A stretch of 64,000 bases of DNA from Catonella massiliensis (GCF_016651435.1 NZ_JAEPRJ010000001.1:1302001-1366000), one strand, 5' to 3'. Shown: positions 54,703 through 64,000, counted from the first letter of the stretch. Numbers and translations: made by a program. The notes: generated by a model from the sequence alone, not told the origin.

Positions 54703-55599
54703 TTAATCTACCTTCTGAGGATTAGGTGTAGCACAACCAGGTCCCTTATGTGTCTCACCTTCCTGTTCCTTCAACAACTTTCTTCCTTCTTCAGACTTGT
54801 ACATACGCTGTCTGTTCATAGCCTCATCAAAGTTAATAAGATGTCCGTCAAACTCAGGTCCGTCTACACAGGCAAATTTAATCTTACCGCCTACTGAAAG
54901 ACGACAGGCACCACACATACCTGTACCATCAACCATGATTGGGTTCATACTTACTATAGTAGGTATACCAAGTTCTTTAGTTGTAAGACAGACAAACTTC
55001 ATCATTATCATTGGTCCGATAGCAACAACTCTTGTATATTCTTTACCATGATTAGCAAGAAGATCCTTAAGGCAGTCATTTACATTACCTTTGAAGCCAT
55101 AAGATCCATCATCAGTCGCTATATAGAGATTAGCAGCCCACTGCTTCATCTCTTCTTCAAGAATAATAAGCTCCTTTGTTCTTGCACCTATAATAACATC
55201 GGCTTCGTATCCATTTTCCTTTAACCACTTAACCTGTGGATATACAGGAGCAGTACCAACACCACCCGCCATAAAAAGAATCTTCTCTTTAGCAAGTTCT
55301 TCTCTTGGCATAGTACAAAGCTCAGAAGGCTGTCCAAGAGGTCCCACTACATCGTGGTATCCATTCTCATCAGCATCTCTCATACGCATTGTGGAAGCTC
55401 CAACTGCCTGGTAAACAAGTGTTATTGTATTTTTTTCCCTATCATAATCACAAATGGTAAGTGGAACTCTCTCAGCTTTTTCATCAAGCCTTACAATAAC
55501 AAACTGTCCCGGAAGGCAAGCTTTGGCAACATTAGGTGCCTCTACATCTACTAACCAGATATTGTTGGCTAAGTAGCGCTTATTTACAACCTTAAACAT
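54703..55599 (-). CDS. nfnA: NADH-binding flavoprotein, NfnA subunit
   Basis: 298-residue member of the ferredoxin-NADP reductase family. RVPLTICDYD binds FAD, GGVGTAPVYPQVKWLKENG is the NAD site, and the C-terminal GTGMCGACRLSVGGK plus FACVDGPEFDG supplies the [2Fe-2S] cysteines. Close relatives are dihydroorotate dehydrogenase electron-transfer subunit (PyrK) and sulfide dehydrogenase; pairing with NfnB favours Nfn. With NfnB it balances NADH, NADPH and reduced ferredoxin pools in the cytosol. Confidence 0.9.
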   Translation of the reverse strand: MFKVVNKRYLANNIWLVDVEAPNVAKACLPGQFVIVRLDEKAERVPLTICDYDREKNTITLVYQAVGASTMRMRDADENGYHDVVGPLGQPSELCTMPREELAKEKILFMAGGVGTAPVYPQVKWLKENGYEADVIIGARTKELIILEEEMKQWAANLYIATDDGSYGFKGNVNDCLKDLLANHGKEYTRVVAIGPMIMMKFVCLTTKELGIPTIVSMNPIMVDGTGMCGACRLSVGGKIKFACVDGPEFDGHLINFDEAMNRQRMYKSEEGRKLLKEQEGETHKGPGCATPNPQKVD

Positions 55600-55777
55600 T
55601 TTTTCATCCTCCTAAATTCACTATACGTAACCTGTACATCACTAAGCTTTCAAGTTTATACAGCACGATTTAATTTCACCTTGATAATAATATCACAAAA
55701 TTGAAAATAATAAAACCAGTATTAGAGATTTTTTATCAATAAATGCAAAAAAATCTACTATATGTAGTTAGTTATAA

Positions 55778-56461
55778 CTAATTATTTTGAGATTTTTGAT
55801 AATTAACAAGTCTTTCTCCAAGCTCCTCCATTGATTCAACTATAACGGTTGCACCTGAGTTCTCCAGGAACTTCCTATCCTTAAAGCCCCATAGTACCGA
55901 AATGCAAGGTATGCCTGAATTCTTAGCTGTCTGTATATCTACCTCCGAATCTCCAATGTATATTGAATTTTCCTTGTCTGCACCCATTTCCTCCATTGCC
56001 ATAAATACCATGTCAGGCTCAGGTTTATGCCTTACACTTGGTTTTTCGCCTATGGCGGACTTTATCCTCTCTCCAAAGAACTTGGCACTTAGGCTCTTGA
56101 CTGCCGAGTCTATCTTGTTTGACACTATGGCTATGTCAAAGCCATTTTCAAGAAGCTTATCAAGCATATCAAGGGTTCCCGGGTAAGGTGAGGTCTTTAT
56201 ATCCGAATGAGAATTATAGTAAAGGCTGAAATCATCATAGAACTTATCTATAAATCCATCATCTGCTTTGTATTCGGGAGGAACTGCCCTCTCTACCAGT
56301 TTTCTGACACCGTTTCCTACAAAATTTCTTACCTCATCCCTTGTTCTTAGAGGAAAATTGTGCTTGCCAAGTATGTAGTTCATAGAGTCGGTAAGGTCAT
56401 CCAGGGTATCAAGAAGAGTTCCATCAAGGTCAAAAATAGCATATCTTTTTGTCAATTTCAT
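55778..56461 (-). CDS. HAD-superfamily phosphatase, phosphoglycolate phosphatase-like
   Basis: 227 residues. Catalytic FDLDGTLLDTLDDL at the start, SNKIDS as motif II, and GDSEVDIQTAKNSG as motif IV; a helical cap lies between. It fits the Gph/PpaX group, but these enzymes are too similar to fix the substrate. It overlaps the phosphodiesterase gene by four bases. Confidence 0.85.
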   Translation of the reverse strand: MKLTKRYAIFDLDGTLLDTLDDLTDSMNYILGKHNFPLRTRDEVRNFVGNGVRKLVERAVPPEYKADDGFIDKFYDDFSLYYNSHSDIKTSPYPGTLDMLDKLLENGFDIAIVSNKIDSAVKSLSAKFFGERIKSAIGEKPSVRHKPEPDMVFMAMEEMGADKENSIYIGDSEVDIQTAKNSGIPCISVLWGFKDRKFLENSGATVIVESMEELGERLVNYQKSQNN

Positions 56462-57009
56462 TCCTCCTTGCAGATATAGCTGTCTTTTATATTTCCTTCA
56501 AAATCCTTCCACACAAATTCCTTGTTGTCATAAGTCATGTAGCCATGGTGGCTGTTTTCCTTAGGTATGGAAGCAGAGCCCGGATTCATATAAATATAGT
56601 TATCGTAAGCTACGCATTTTGGCACATGCGTATGCCCACATAGTAGGATATCACCCTTGTGGAGTTTTGGAGGATTGTTCTCGCCAAATATATGTCCATG
56701 TGTTGCGAAAATATTTATTCCATCTACATTTACAATTATATAATCGGCAAGACATGGAAAATCAAGTACCATCTGGTCTACCTCTGCCTCACAATTTCCT
56801 CTGACACAGAGGATTTTATCGCTTAGAGGATTTAAGAGGGCTATAACCTCCTTAGGATTGTGTTCAAAGGGCAGGTCATTCCTTGGACCATGATACAAAA
56901 TATCCCCTAAAAGAAGGAGTTTATCAGCCTTTTCTTTTTCAAAGCACTCCACTACCTTCTTAGCATAATAAGCTGAGCCATGAATGTCTGACGCTATAAG
57001 TAATTTCAT
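56458..57009 (-). CDS. YfcE-type metallophosphoesterase
   Basis: 183-residue calcineurin-like phosphodiesterase with IASDIHGS, LLGDILYHGPRN, GNCE, and ATHGH ... GHTHVPK, which covers all metal ligands. E. coli YfcE hydrolyses phosphodiesters in vitro; physiological substrate unknown. The ATG at 57009 has AAAGGAAAA before it; a GTG five codons upstream would overlap that site. The stop overlaps the HAD start (ATGA type), so the two are co-translated. Confidence 0.88.
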   Translation of the reverse strand: MKLLIASDIHGSAYYAKKVVECFEKEKADKLLLLGDILYHGPRNDLPFEHNPKEVIALLNPLSDKILCVRGNCEAEVDQMVLDFPCLADYIIVNVDGINIFATHGHIFGENNPPKLHKGDILLCGHTHVPKCVAYDNYIYMNPGSASIPKENSHHGYMTYDNKEFVWKDFEGNIKDSYICKEE

Positions 57010-57110
57010 TATTTTTCCTTTCACGCTGTATGAATATAATTTTGTTCTTTACTGATGCTTTTTATAAGTGTAAAGATTATTTTAGCACAAAATTTGTGTG
57101 ATTGCATCCT

Positions 57111-58715
57111 TTATAACCTCACAACCTTATCAAACTTCTCCAAATACTCTTCTGCCCAGTCGTGGGTAACTACGAGCCTCGTTTTATCTTTAAGGCTAAA
57201 TATGATATCGTTTACAATCCCCTTGTTTTCCGGATCCAAGTCAGATGTCGGTTCATCTAAAATGATGATTTCAGGGTTGTTAAACAATGCCCTTGCTATA
57301 GATACCCTCTTTTTCTCTCCTCCTGACATTTCGTCAGGATTTAGTTCATCATCCTTATGTAATTCCATAAATTTCTTTAAATTTACCTTTTCAATTATAT
57401 CCCTAAATCTCTCCTTATCGCCCTCTGAATTACCATTAAACATAGTAACATTATCATATAATGATGACTTAAATATAAAGCTATCCTGAGGGACTAAGTA
57501 GACCTTACTGTATAGCTCATCTTCTTTAATGTCCCTTAACTCCTCATTATCATACTTAATTTTACCACTGTATCCCTTAAAAGACTTAAGCAATAGATTG
57601 ATTAAAGTAGACTTTCCGGAACCACTTTCACCTGTGATAGCAACTATTTCACCACTATCAATATTTAACGAAAATTCATCAAATATCCTTTTATCATCAT
57701 AAGCAAAGCTAAGATTTTCTATATCTATCGAAGCCTTGTCTCGTTCACTTTTTCTTATAGCTAAACTTTCATTATCAGCAATTTCATTGTTCTTACCTAA
57801 ATAAGGTCTGAATTTATCTAAAAATACCTTTGCTGATTTCATTTCAACACCATTTTCAATTGCATTTGAAAAGGCATCTGAAAAAATAGCAAAGCCTGAT
57901 GTTGTTGCTACTATAAGTCCAGGTTCAATTATATTTTTTGTTATTAGAAAAGCACATATTCCGATAAGCAATAACTGATTAATACTTCCTATGCTATACA
58001 TAGTCATCCATATCATATTAGTAACTACACCATAATTCTTATATGAATTAGAACGTCTGCTATTGGCTTTCTCAAAAACACTGGCATAAGACTCAGAATT
58101 ATTTGACCTTTTAATAACATCTAAGCCCTTTACCATTTCCTGTAACCTGCTTAAGTATGCCTCATTTGCAGCAGTCCTCTCTTTATTTATGCTGATTGTT
58201 TTACCTGTCATCATCTTACTTACCAATATAGGAATAATTGTCAGAATTACTGTAGCTATCAGCATAAAATAATGTACTCTTAATAGTGTAATAGCAGCGA
58301 CTATCACAGAAGTAGAATATGACAATATACCAAACACTCCCCAAAGATACCCAGTCCTAAAATCCTCGATATCATTATTCAATAAACTCATATAATAGTC
58401 AGAATTTTTTTCTTTAACCTTTGAAAGAGGTAATCTAAACAAGCTCTTAATTATACTAAGTAAAATACTATCTCTGGTATCATACATAAACTTCTGGCAG
58501 AATTTCATTTTCATATAGCTGCAGCCCCATTGACAGACAAGATAGAGTGTAGTAAGCAGTATCTCTTTAACTATGCCATCTGTTTTAAGTTTTACCGCCA
58601 TATCCATAACATTACTCATGCCAAGAAGAGCCTGCATTATAAATACATCCCCTAATATAGAGAAAAACAAACATATAGCTAACTTAAATTTATTCTCTTT
58701 ACTAATCAATTTCAT
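57111..58715 (-). CDS. ABC exporter half-transporter
   Basis: 534-residue protein with a membrane domain of about six helices (residues 10-290) and an ATP-binding domain: Walker A TGESGSGKST, Q-loop VPQDSF, signature MSGGEKKRVSIARALF, Walker B IIILDEPTSDLD and H-loop VTHDWAEE. Fused exporters of this size work as homodimers; drug, lipid or peptide substrates are all possible. It lies alone, is AT-rich compared with the neighbours, and has no accessory peptide or precursor gene beside it. A ribosome-binding AGGGGGAG lies before the ATG. Confidence 0.88.
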   Translation of the reverse strand: MKLISKENKFKLAICLFFSILGDVFIMQALLGMSNVMDMAVKLKTDGIVKEILLTTLYLVCQWGCSYMKMKFCQKFMYDTRDSILLSIIKSLFRLPLSKVKEKNSDYYMSLLNNDIEDFRTGYLWGVFGILSYSTSVIVAAITLLRVHYFMLIATVILTIIPILVSKMMTGKTISINKERTAANEAYLSRLQEMVKGLDVIKRSNNSESYASVFEKANSRRSNSYKNYGVVTNMIWMTMYSIGSINQLLLIGICAFLITKNIIEPGLIVATTSGFAIFSDAFSNAIENGVEMKSAKVFLDKFRPYLGKNNEIADNESLAIRKSERDKASIDIENLSFAYDDKRIFDEFSLNIDSGEIVAITGESGSGKSTLINLLLKSFKGYSGKIKYDNEELRDIKEDELYSKVYLVPQDSFIFKSSLYDNVTMFNGNSEGDKERFRDIIEKVNLKKFMELHKDDELNPDEMSGGEKKRVSIARALFNNPEIIILDEPTSDLDPENKGIVNDIIFSLKDKTRLVVTHDWAEEYLEKFDKVVRL

Positions 58716-58817
58716 TGAACTCCCCCTTTACCACACCAAAATACCTTTTTTTGTAAATCATTACAATAATCTTTATTACAAACATATCTAATATTGTAAC
58801 AAAATTAGATTAATTTG

Positions 58818-58874
58818 AAAAGAGCATCTCATCAGACATTTGCAAGTAGCTTTTGTCTGGTAAAATGCTCTTTT
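58818..58874 (-). terminator. two-stage hairpin terminator after pepF
   Basis: AAAAGAGCAT (58818-58827) and ATGCTCTTTT (58865-58874) enclose an inner stem CAGACA/TGTCTG. The structure follows the pepF stop by about 15 bases and ends in a T run on the minus strand. Confidence 0.8.
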
Positions 58875-58888
58875 ATCTAATTAACTTG

Positions 58889-60688
58889 TTATTTTGTGAG
58901 TTCTTCCATTTCCTCTATAACTCTTTCAAATACCTGAAGAGCTGAGTTGATTGGCTCTTTGGTTGCCATATCAACTCCTGCAATCCTAAGGAGGCTTACA
59001 GGATCCTTGGTACAGCCACTGCTTAAGAACTTCATATAGTCACTTACAGCAGTCTCACCCTCTTTTAGTACACGGTTAGCAATGGCAACTGCAGCTGAGA
59101 AGCCTGTTGCATACTGATATACATAGAAATTGTAGTAGAAATGAGGTATCCTCATCCACTCATAGCCTATGAGGTCATCGCTAATCATAGCCTCGCCGTA
59201 ATACTTCTTATTCAAATTCAAATAAAGCTCTGTAAGGTTCTCATGTGTAAGAGGCTCTCCACTTTCAGCCATTTCATTAGAAGTCTTCTCAAACTCTGCA
59301 AACATGGTCTGTCTGAATACAGTTCCCTTGAAGCTGTCCATATAATGGTTAAGAAGATATGCTCTTTCCTTGTTGTCCTTTGCATTCTTAAGCATGTACT
59401 CCATAAGAAGCACTTCATTTGTAGTGGAAGCAACTTCCGCAACAAAGATTCTATATCTTGAGTCAAGGAAATTCTGAGCCTCGTTTGAGAAATAGGAATG
59501 CATTGCATGTCCCATCTCATGAGCTAAGGTGAATACATTGTCAAGGGTTCCGTTAAAGTTAAGAAGAACAAAAGGATGTACCCCGTAAACACCTGAAGAA
59601 TAAGCTCCATTACGCTTTCCTTCATTCTCCACTACATCTATCCAGCGCTCTGCAAATGCCTTCTTTATGAGGTTTACATAGTTGGTGCCAAGAGGCTCTA
59701 CAGCCTTAAGGACTAACTCCTTAGCCTCATCAATAGTGTACTTTGCATCATAGTCCTTAACTATAGGCACATAGATATCGTACATATGAAGCTCATCAAG
59801 TTCTAAGAGTTTCTTTCTAAGCCTTACATATCTATGCATCTTGTCAAGATTGTCATTTACTGCCTCTACAAGGTTTTTATACACCTCAGGCGATACATTG
59901 TTGCCATCAACAGCTGCTTCTAATGTTGAAGAGTACTTTCTAGCTCTTGCATAGAACATAAGCTGTTTGACCTGTCCTGCATATAAAGTTGCCCAAGTAT
60001 TCTTAAAACTTCCAAAAGTCTCATAGTACTTCTCAAATACTTCTTTACGAACCCTTCTGTCCTTGCTTTCTTCAAGAGGAACAAATCTTCCGTTTGTAAT
60101 CTGTATCTTCTCTCCCTTTTCATTAGTTATCTCAGGGAATTTGAGATCTGCATTGCCAAGGGTTGCAAAGCCCTCATAAGGAAGATCCGCAAGTTCATTG
60201 GTTCCTGCAAGTAGTTTTTCAAGTTCAGGGCTTAGCGAATGCTCCCTACCTCTTCTAACCTCAGTTATGTATATCTTATATTTGTCAAGTTCAGGCTTCT
60301 CACCATAGAACTTCTCCAATGTAGCATCATCCACAGCGATGATTTCAGGCTCTAAAAAGGCAAGCTTTTCAGATATTTCCACACCGGCTGACATAGACTT
60401 TGAATAAAGAGTCTGTGCAGAGGTGGAGGTTGTATCTACATCCCTCGACTTAAATGCATAGCCATAAACCTTATGCATAATCAAGCTGTCTTTTTCATAT
60501 ATTTCAAGAACCTTATATAAGGTCTCTGCAGATTCAGCTACCTTTCCTGCATAACCTGCTAATTCATCCGCTAAAGACTTCGCCTCTGACAATGCTTTTT
60601 CCCATTCACTTTCAGAAGCAAAGATATCTTCTAGCTTCCAAGTGAGTTCTACATCTACCTCACTTCTCTTTGGCAATTTATTTTCCAT
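58889..60688 (-). CDS. pepF: oligoendopeptidase F (M3B)
   Basis: 599-residue cytosolic zinc metallopeptidase cleaving peptides of about 7-17 residues. The zinc motif LAHEMGHAMHSYF contains HExxH, and the third ligand is in the helix beyond it (FVAEVASTTNEVLLMEY). No signal peptide. Stand-alone, with a terminator behind it and pgm upstream. Confidence 0.96.
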   Translation of the reverse strand: MENKLPKRSEVDVELTWKLEDIFASESEWEKALSEAKSLADELAGYAGKVAESAETLYKVLEIYEKDSLIMHKVYGYAFKSRDVDTTSTSAQTLYSKSMSAGVEISEKLAFLEPEIIAVDDATLEKFYGEKPELDKYKIYITEVRRGREHSLSPELEKLLAGTNELADLPYEGFATLGNADLKFPEITNEKGEKIQITNGRFVPLEESKDRRVRKEVFEKYYETFGSFKNTWATLYAGQVKQLMFYARARKYSSTLEAAVDGNNVSPEVYKNLVEAVNDNLDKMHRYVRLRKKLLELDELHMYDIYVPIVKDYDAKYTIDEAKELVLKAVEPLGTNYVNLIKKAFAERWIDVVENEGKRNGAYSSGVYGVHPFVLLNFNGTLDNVFTLAHEMGHAMHSYFSNEAQNFLDSRYRIFVAEVASTTNEVLLMEYMLKNAKDNKERAYLLNHYMDSFKGTVFRQTMFAEFEKTSNEMAESGEPLTHENLTELYLNLNKKYYGEAMISDDLIGYEWMRIPHFYYNFYVYQYATGFSAAVAIANRVLKEGETAVSDYMKFLSSGCTKDPVSLLRIAGVDMATKEPINSALQVFERVIEEMEELTK

Positions 60689-60718
60689 TGATAAACTCCT
60701 TGTAACAAATATTAGTCA

Positions 60719-62440
60719 TTAATCCCCTAATTTTTTAAGTTCTGTAAGTACCTTTTTAAGCTTCTCATCAGCATCCTCTAAGCTGTTTCCCTTAATACCT
60801 GCATAGAATTTAATCTTAGGCTCTGTTCCTGATGGTCTTACGCAGAACCAGGCATCATCTGTCATATCAAAGTAAAGCACATTTGACTTAGGAAGTCCTG
60901 TAGTGGTGGTCTCTCCTGTAGCCAAATCCTTTACTACATCATTTTCATAATCTCTTGTTTTAACTACCTTGTAGCCTGCAAGCTCAGTAGGAGGGTTCTT
61001 ACGGAGATTGTCAAGGATTTCATTGATGCGCTTTGCACCGTCTTCTCCTGCAAGAGTCATGGTATAGATTCCCTCTTTGAAATATCCGTATTTCTCATAC
61101 ATATTTACCATCTGATCCCAAAGAGTAAGCCCCTTATCCATATAGTAGGCAGCAGCCTCACAAAGAGCTACAACTGCCATAATACCATCTTTATCTCTTG
61201 CATGTGTTCCTATGAGACAGCCATAGCTTTCCTCGAATCCAAATTCATAGGTGCCCTTGCCCTTTTCTTCAAATCCCTTAATCTGCTGGCCTATGAACTT
61301 AAATCCTGTCAATACCTCAATCAGATGAATCTTGTAGTACTCAGCTATCTTAAATGCAAGATTTGTAGAAACTATTGTTGTAATAAGGGTACTGTCATCT
61401 TTAAGCAGTCCTCTTTCTTTCTTGATTGAAAGCTCATACTCTGCAAGAAGCATACCTGACATATTACCTGTAAATTGTATATAATTTCCTGTCTTTTTAT
61501 CCTTTGCATACACGCCAAGACGGTCTGCATCAGGGTCATTTGCAAGCACAATATCCGCATCCTTCTCCTTTGCAAGCTTCAGTGCAAGAGTGAAAGCCTT
61601 CTCATCCTCCGGATTTGGATAGTCAAGTGTGGTGAAGTCTCCATCAGGCTCTTCCTGCTCCTTAACTATGTAAACCTGCTTAAAGCCAAGCTCCTTAAGC
61701 ATCCTCTGTACAGGCACATTTCCTGTTCCATGGAAAGGAGTGTATACAATCTTAAGATTCTCTGCCTGTTTTTTAATCACTTCAGGGCTGAGAATGAGCT
61801 TCTTAAGTTCAGCCACATACTTGTCATCTATATCGGCGCCAATCATATGGAAAAGACCAGCTTTTACAGCCTCTTCCTTATCCATAGTCTTTATATCAGA
61901 AAAATCTGTTGACTTAACAAGGTCAATTATATCCTTATCTACAGGAGGTGTTATCTGGCAGCCATCATCCCAATATACCTTATAGCCATTATATTCCGGT
62001 GGGTTATGACTGGCTGTTACCATTATTCCTGCGGTACACTTAAGCTCTCTAACTGCGTAAGAAAGCTCAGGTGTTGGACGGAGCGCATCAAAAAGATATG
62101 ACTTAATGCCATTTGCATTAAGAGTAAGTGCCGCTGCTTCTGCAAATTCTGGCGAAAAATGTCTGGAATCATAAGAAATAGCTACTCCCTTACTTTGAAC
62201 ACCCTTACTTATGATGTACTTTGCAAGTCCCTGTGTTGCTCTTCTTACAGTATAAAGATTCATGCGGTTAGTACCTGCCCCTACTATACCTCTTAGTCCA
62301 CCTGTACCAAATTCGAGATCCTTATAGAATCTGTCTCTGATTTCTGCATCATTGCCGGCTATAGCTTTAAGTTCAGCCTTAGTAGCCTCATCAAATACCG
62401 GGCTTGTCAACCACTCTTCATAAAGTTTCTTGTCGTCCAT
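60719..62440 (-). CDS. phosphoglucomutase/phosphomannomutase (alpha-phosphohexomutase)
   Basis: 573-residue phosphohexomutase. The catalytic phosphoserine loop is MVTASHNPPEYNGYK; metal site NDPDADRLGVY; sugar-specificity loop GFEESYG; phosphate site CVRPSGTEPKIKFY. Length and sequence match PgcA-type mutases of Firmicutes acting mainly on glucose 1-phosphate, so it feeds UDP- or dTDP-glucose (see rfbA). It lies between pepF and the U32 gene. Confidence 0.94.
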   Translation of the reverse strand: MDDKKLYEEWLTSPVFDEATKAELKAIAGNDAEIRDRFYKDLEFGTGGLRGIVGAGTNRMNLYTVRRATQGLAKYIISKGVQSKGVAISYDSRHFSPEFAEAAALTLNANGIKSYLFDALRPTPELSYAVRELKCTAGIMVTASHNPPEYNGYKVYWDDGCQITPPVDKDIIDLVKSTDFSDIKTMDKEEAVKAGLFHMIGADIDDKYVAELKKLILSPEVIKKQAENLKIVYTPFHGTGNVPVQRMLKELGFKQVYIVKEQEEPDGDFTTLDYPNPEDEKAFTLALKLAKEKDADIVLANDPDADRLGVYAKDKKTGNYIQFTGNMSGMLLAEYELSIKKERGLLKDDSTLITTIVSTNLAFKIAEYYKIHLIEVLTGFKFIGQQIKGFEEKGKGTYEFGFEESYGCLIGTHARDKDGIMAVVALCEAAAYYMDKGLTLWDQMVNMYEKYGYFKEGIYTMTLAGEDGAKRINEILDNLRKNPPTELAGYKVVKTRDYENDVVKDLATGETTTTGLPKSNVLYFDMTDDAWFCVRPSGTEPKIKFYAGIKGNSLEDADEKLKKVLTELKKLGD

Positions 62441-62449
62441 ACCTTCCTC

Positions 62450-63697
62450 CTATTCTGCATCTACACTGCGCATTATATCCATAACCTCAACCTCTGTGTC
62501 AAACTTGATTTTGACAATAGCCTGAGGGTGTGGGCAGGATTCAATTTCTACTCCATTTTCATCCCACATATGAAGCACGGTGGCATTAATATCCCTGCCA
62601 TCAGCCTTCATAATCTGAATCTTATCCCCAACGCTGAATTTGTTCTTCTGTTCAAATACAGCGCTTCCGTCTTCATTTACCTTGTCAATGTACCCATAAT
62701 ACTTACATCCTGTCACATAGGTATTGTTATCATATATCTGTGAATCGCTGTCAGGCTTGTCAAAGAAAAATCCTGTAGTAAAATTACGGTAGGTGCATTT
62801 TTTAATCTCTTGTGCATACCAGCCTTTGTTTGCCTCATATAATGCCGCCGACTCAAACCAGTCATCAATAGCCTTTCTATAAGTTCTGGCTACTGTAGCT
62901 ACATACAGAGCGGTCTTCATACGTCCTTCTATCTTAAAGCTGTCTATACCCGCCTTAACAAGCTCAGGCACATAGTCTATCATACAGAGGTCTTTAGAGT
63001 TAAATATATAGGTTCCTCTTTCATTCTCCTCTATAGGCATATATTCGCCCGGTCTGTTCTCCTCCACAACATGGTACTTCCACCTGCAAGGGTGGGTACA
63101 GGCTCCCTGATTGGCGTCTCTTCCCGTCATATAGTTTGAGAGGAGACACCTTCCGGAGTAAGCCATACACATAGCTCCGTGTACAAAGGTCTCTATTTCT
63201 TTGTCCTCCGGTATGTGATTTCTAATCTCCGCAATTTCTGCAAGCGATAACTCTCTTGCAGATACTACTCTGGTGGCTCCAAGCCCATACCAAAAATTAA
63301 AATCCGCATAATTAACATTGTTCGCCTGTGTACTTATATGAATATCTATCTCAGGTGCTATCTCTTTAGCAAGCATAAACACGCCCGGGTCTGAGATTAT
63401 GATTGCGTCAGGCTTAATCTCTTTAAGCTCTTTAAAATACTCTTTAACACCCTCCAAATCTTTATCATGGGCTGTGATATTGGCTGTAACAAAGACTTTC
63501 TTTCCTTTTTCGTGAGCATATCTAATACCTTCTGTCATATCCTCCTTAGAGAAATTCTTAGCCTTAGCTCTTAGTCCATACATCTCACCGCCAATGTAAA
63601 CAGCATCAGCGCCATATTTTATTGCAAGCTTAAGCACTTCAAGACAGCTTGCAGGTATTAACAGTTCCGGTTTTTTTATAACTAAATTTCCTTCCAT
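62450..63697 (-). CDS. trhP: peptidase U32 family, probable prephenate-dependent tRNA hydroxylation protein TrhP
   Basis: 415 residues with the U32 start (KKPELLIPASCLEVLKLAIK YGADAVYIGG, in two pieces) and signature ETFVHGAMCMAYSGRCLLSNYMTGRDANQGAC, here broken as ETFVHGAMCMAYSGRCLLSN and GACTHPCRWKY, whose cysteines may hold an Fe-S cluster. Bacillus YrrN/YrrO (TrhP) of this family hydroxylate U34 of tRNA. The direct neighbour downstream of the trmR homologue, 19 bases away, supports that role over peptidase activity. GGAAGATTAG precedes the ATG. Confidence 0.85.
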   Translation of the reverse strand: MEGNLVIKKPELLIPASCLEVLKLAIKYGADAVYIGGEMYGLRAKAKNFSKEDMTEGIRYAHEKGKKVFVTANITAHDKDLEGVKEYFKELKEIKPDAIIISDPGVFMLAKEIAPEIDIHISTQANNVNYADFNFWYGLGATRVVSARELSLAEIAEIRNHIPEDKEIETFVHGAMCMAYSGRCLLSNYMTGRDANQGACTHPCRWKYHVVEENRPGEYMPIEENERGTYIFNSKDLCMIDYVPELVKAGIDSFKIEGRMKTALYVATVARTYRKAIDDWFESAALYEANKGWYAQEIKKCTYRNFTTGFFFDKPDSDSQIYDNNTYVTGCKYYGYIDKVNEDGSAVFEQKNKFSVGDKIQIMKADGRDINATVLHMWDENGVEIESCPHPQAIVKIKFDTEVEVMDIMRSVDAE

Positions 63698-63715
63698 CTA
63701 ATCTTCCATTCTAAT

Positions 63716-64000
63716 TTACTTTTTAACAGATACTGCCATGCCATCTCCCGTTTCAAGAAACATGGTCTCTAGCTCTTTGTCTGTAGCGAGGACATTTACA
63801 TACTCTCTCATTCTTTGGTGAATTGTTCTCTCCCTCCTAACCACAGTATATCTTGAATCAAGAAGTCTTCCCTCTTGAAGCATATTATCTGTAACGAGTA
63901 TTCCTCCATTAGAAAGGAGCTTTTTAATATTTTCAAAAAAGTTGATATACTGTCCTTTTGCGGCATCCATAAATATAAAGTCGTACTCATTGCCATTTGC
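63716..64000 (-). CDS. trmR: class I O-methyltransferase, probable tRNA 5-hydroxyuridine methyltransferase TrmR (5' part missing)
   Basis: The C-terminal 94 residues are visible; the start is beyond base 64000. YDFIFMDAAKGQYINFFE, GGILVTDNMLQEG and RTIHQRMREYVN match the bacterial O-methyltransferase family that includes YrrM/TrmR, which makes mo5U34 by methylating ho5U34. The next gene makes the hydroxylation, so substrate and product genes are adjacent. Identity rests on this pairing as well as the partial sequence. Confidence 0.85.
   Translation of the reverse strand, partial: ANGNEYDFIFMDAAKGQYINFFENIKKLLSNGGILVTDNMLQEGRLLDSRYTVVRRERTIHQRMREYVNVLATDKELETMFLETGDGMAVSVKK

Overview
The window is a moderately AT-rich chromosomal segment of a Gram-positive anaerobe, most likely a Lachnospiraceae-like member of the Clostridia. 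Supporting signs are Gram-positive PolC, an hrcA-grpE-dnaK-dnaJ operon under a perfect CIRCE element, the trmD/rplS/lepB/rbgA/rnhB synteny, an electron-bifurcating NfnAB pair, methylglyoxal synthase, and no outer-membrane genes. The genus is not resolved. Every convincing gene is on the minus strand except one small HTH regulator at 26425-26685, so the map reads from 64000 down to 1.

Reading in the direction of transcription: 64000-52757 holds trmR and the U32 peptidase trhP (tRNA wobble uridine hydroxylation and methylation), a phosphohexomutase, pepF, a lone ABC exporter, a phosphodiesterase, a HAD phosphatase, nfnA/nfnB and rpmB; pyrE follows at 51889-52563. From 51571 to 40798 lies a tightly packed ten-gene locus: a MinD/TadZ-like protein, a TadA/VirB11-like ATPase, a membrane protein that looks like TadB and TadC joined, two paralogous pilin-like proteins, three small membrane proteins (one of 52 residues that is easy to miss), an SLH-like secreted protein and a secreted protein of about 1084 residues. 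It looks like a divergent Tad/type IV pilus-type surface machine without a recognisable prepilin peptidase or a classical prepilin cleavage site, and is the best candidate here for an undescribed system.

Next come tyrA, a DagK-like lipid kinase, mgsA and queA, then the heat-shock operon, a GNAT-like gene, and a translation/secretion operon (ylxM-ffh-rpsP-khpA-rimM-trmD) driven by a clear sigma-A promoter whose -35 box overlaps the preceding terminator.

The usual trmD-rplS junction is split by an accessory island of about 6.5 kb (20532-26989). It holds a five-copy 33-bp tandem repeat, the HTH regulator with 15-bp direct repeats at its promoter, three AT-rich genes for secreted or membrane proteins (Big2-like, coiled-coil membrane, YARHG), pcp, and a complete ISLre2-type insertion sequence. 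The IS ends and its 9-bp target duplication can be read directly; it inserted at the pcp stop codon. Its transposase start codon lies in a long-range inverted repeat.

The rest (20414-1) is conserved: rplS, two signal peptidases flanking rbgA, rnhB, an FlhB C-terminal-like gene, yraN (apparently starting at ATC), rfbA, an S1-domain protein, a small membrane protein, galK, an arginase-family enzyme, two tandem polysaccharide deacetylases, a bactofilin, pyrH-frr-uppS-cdsA-dxr-rseP-ispG (undecaprenyl/isoprenoid, phospholipid and ribosome recycling functions), and polC, which runs off the left edge.
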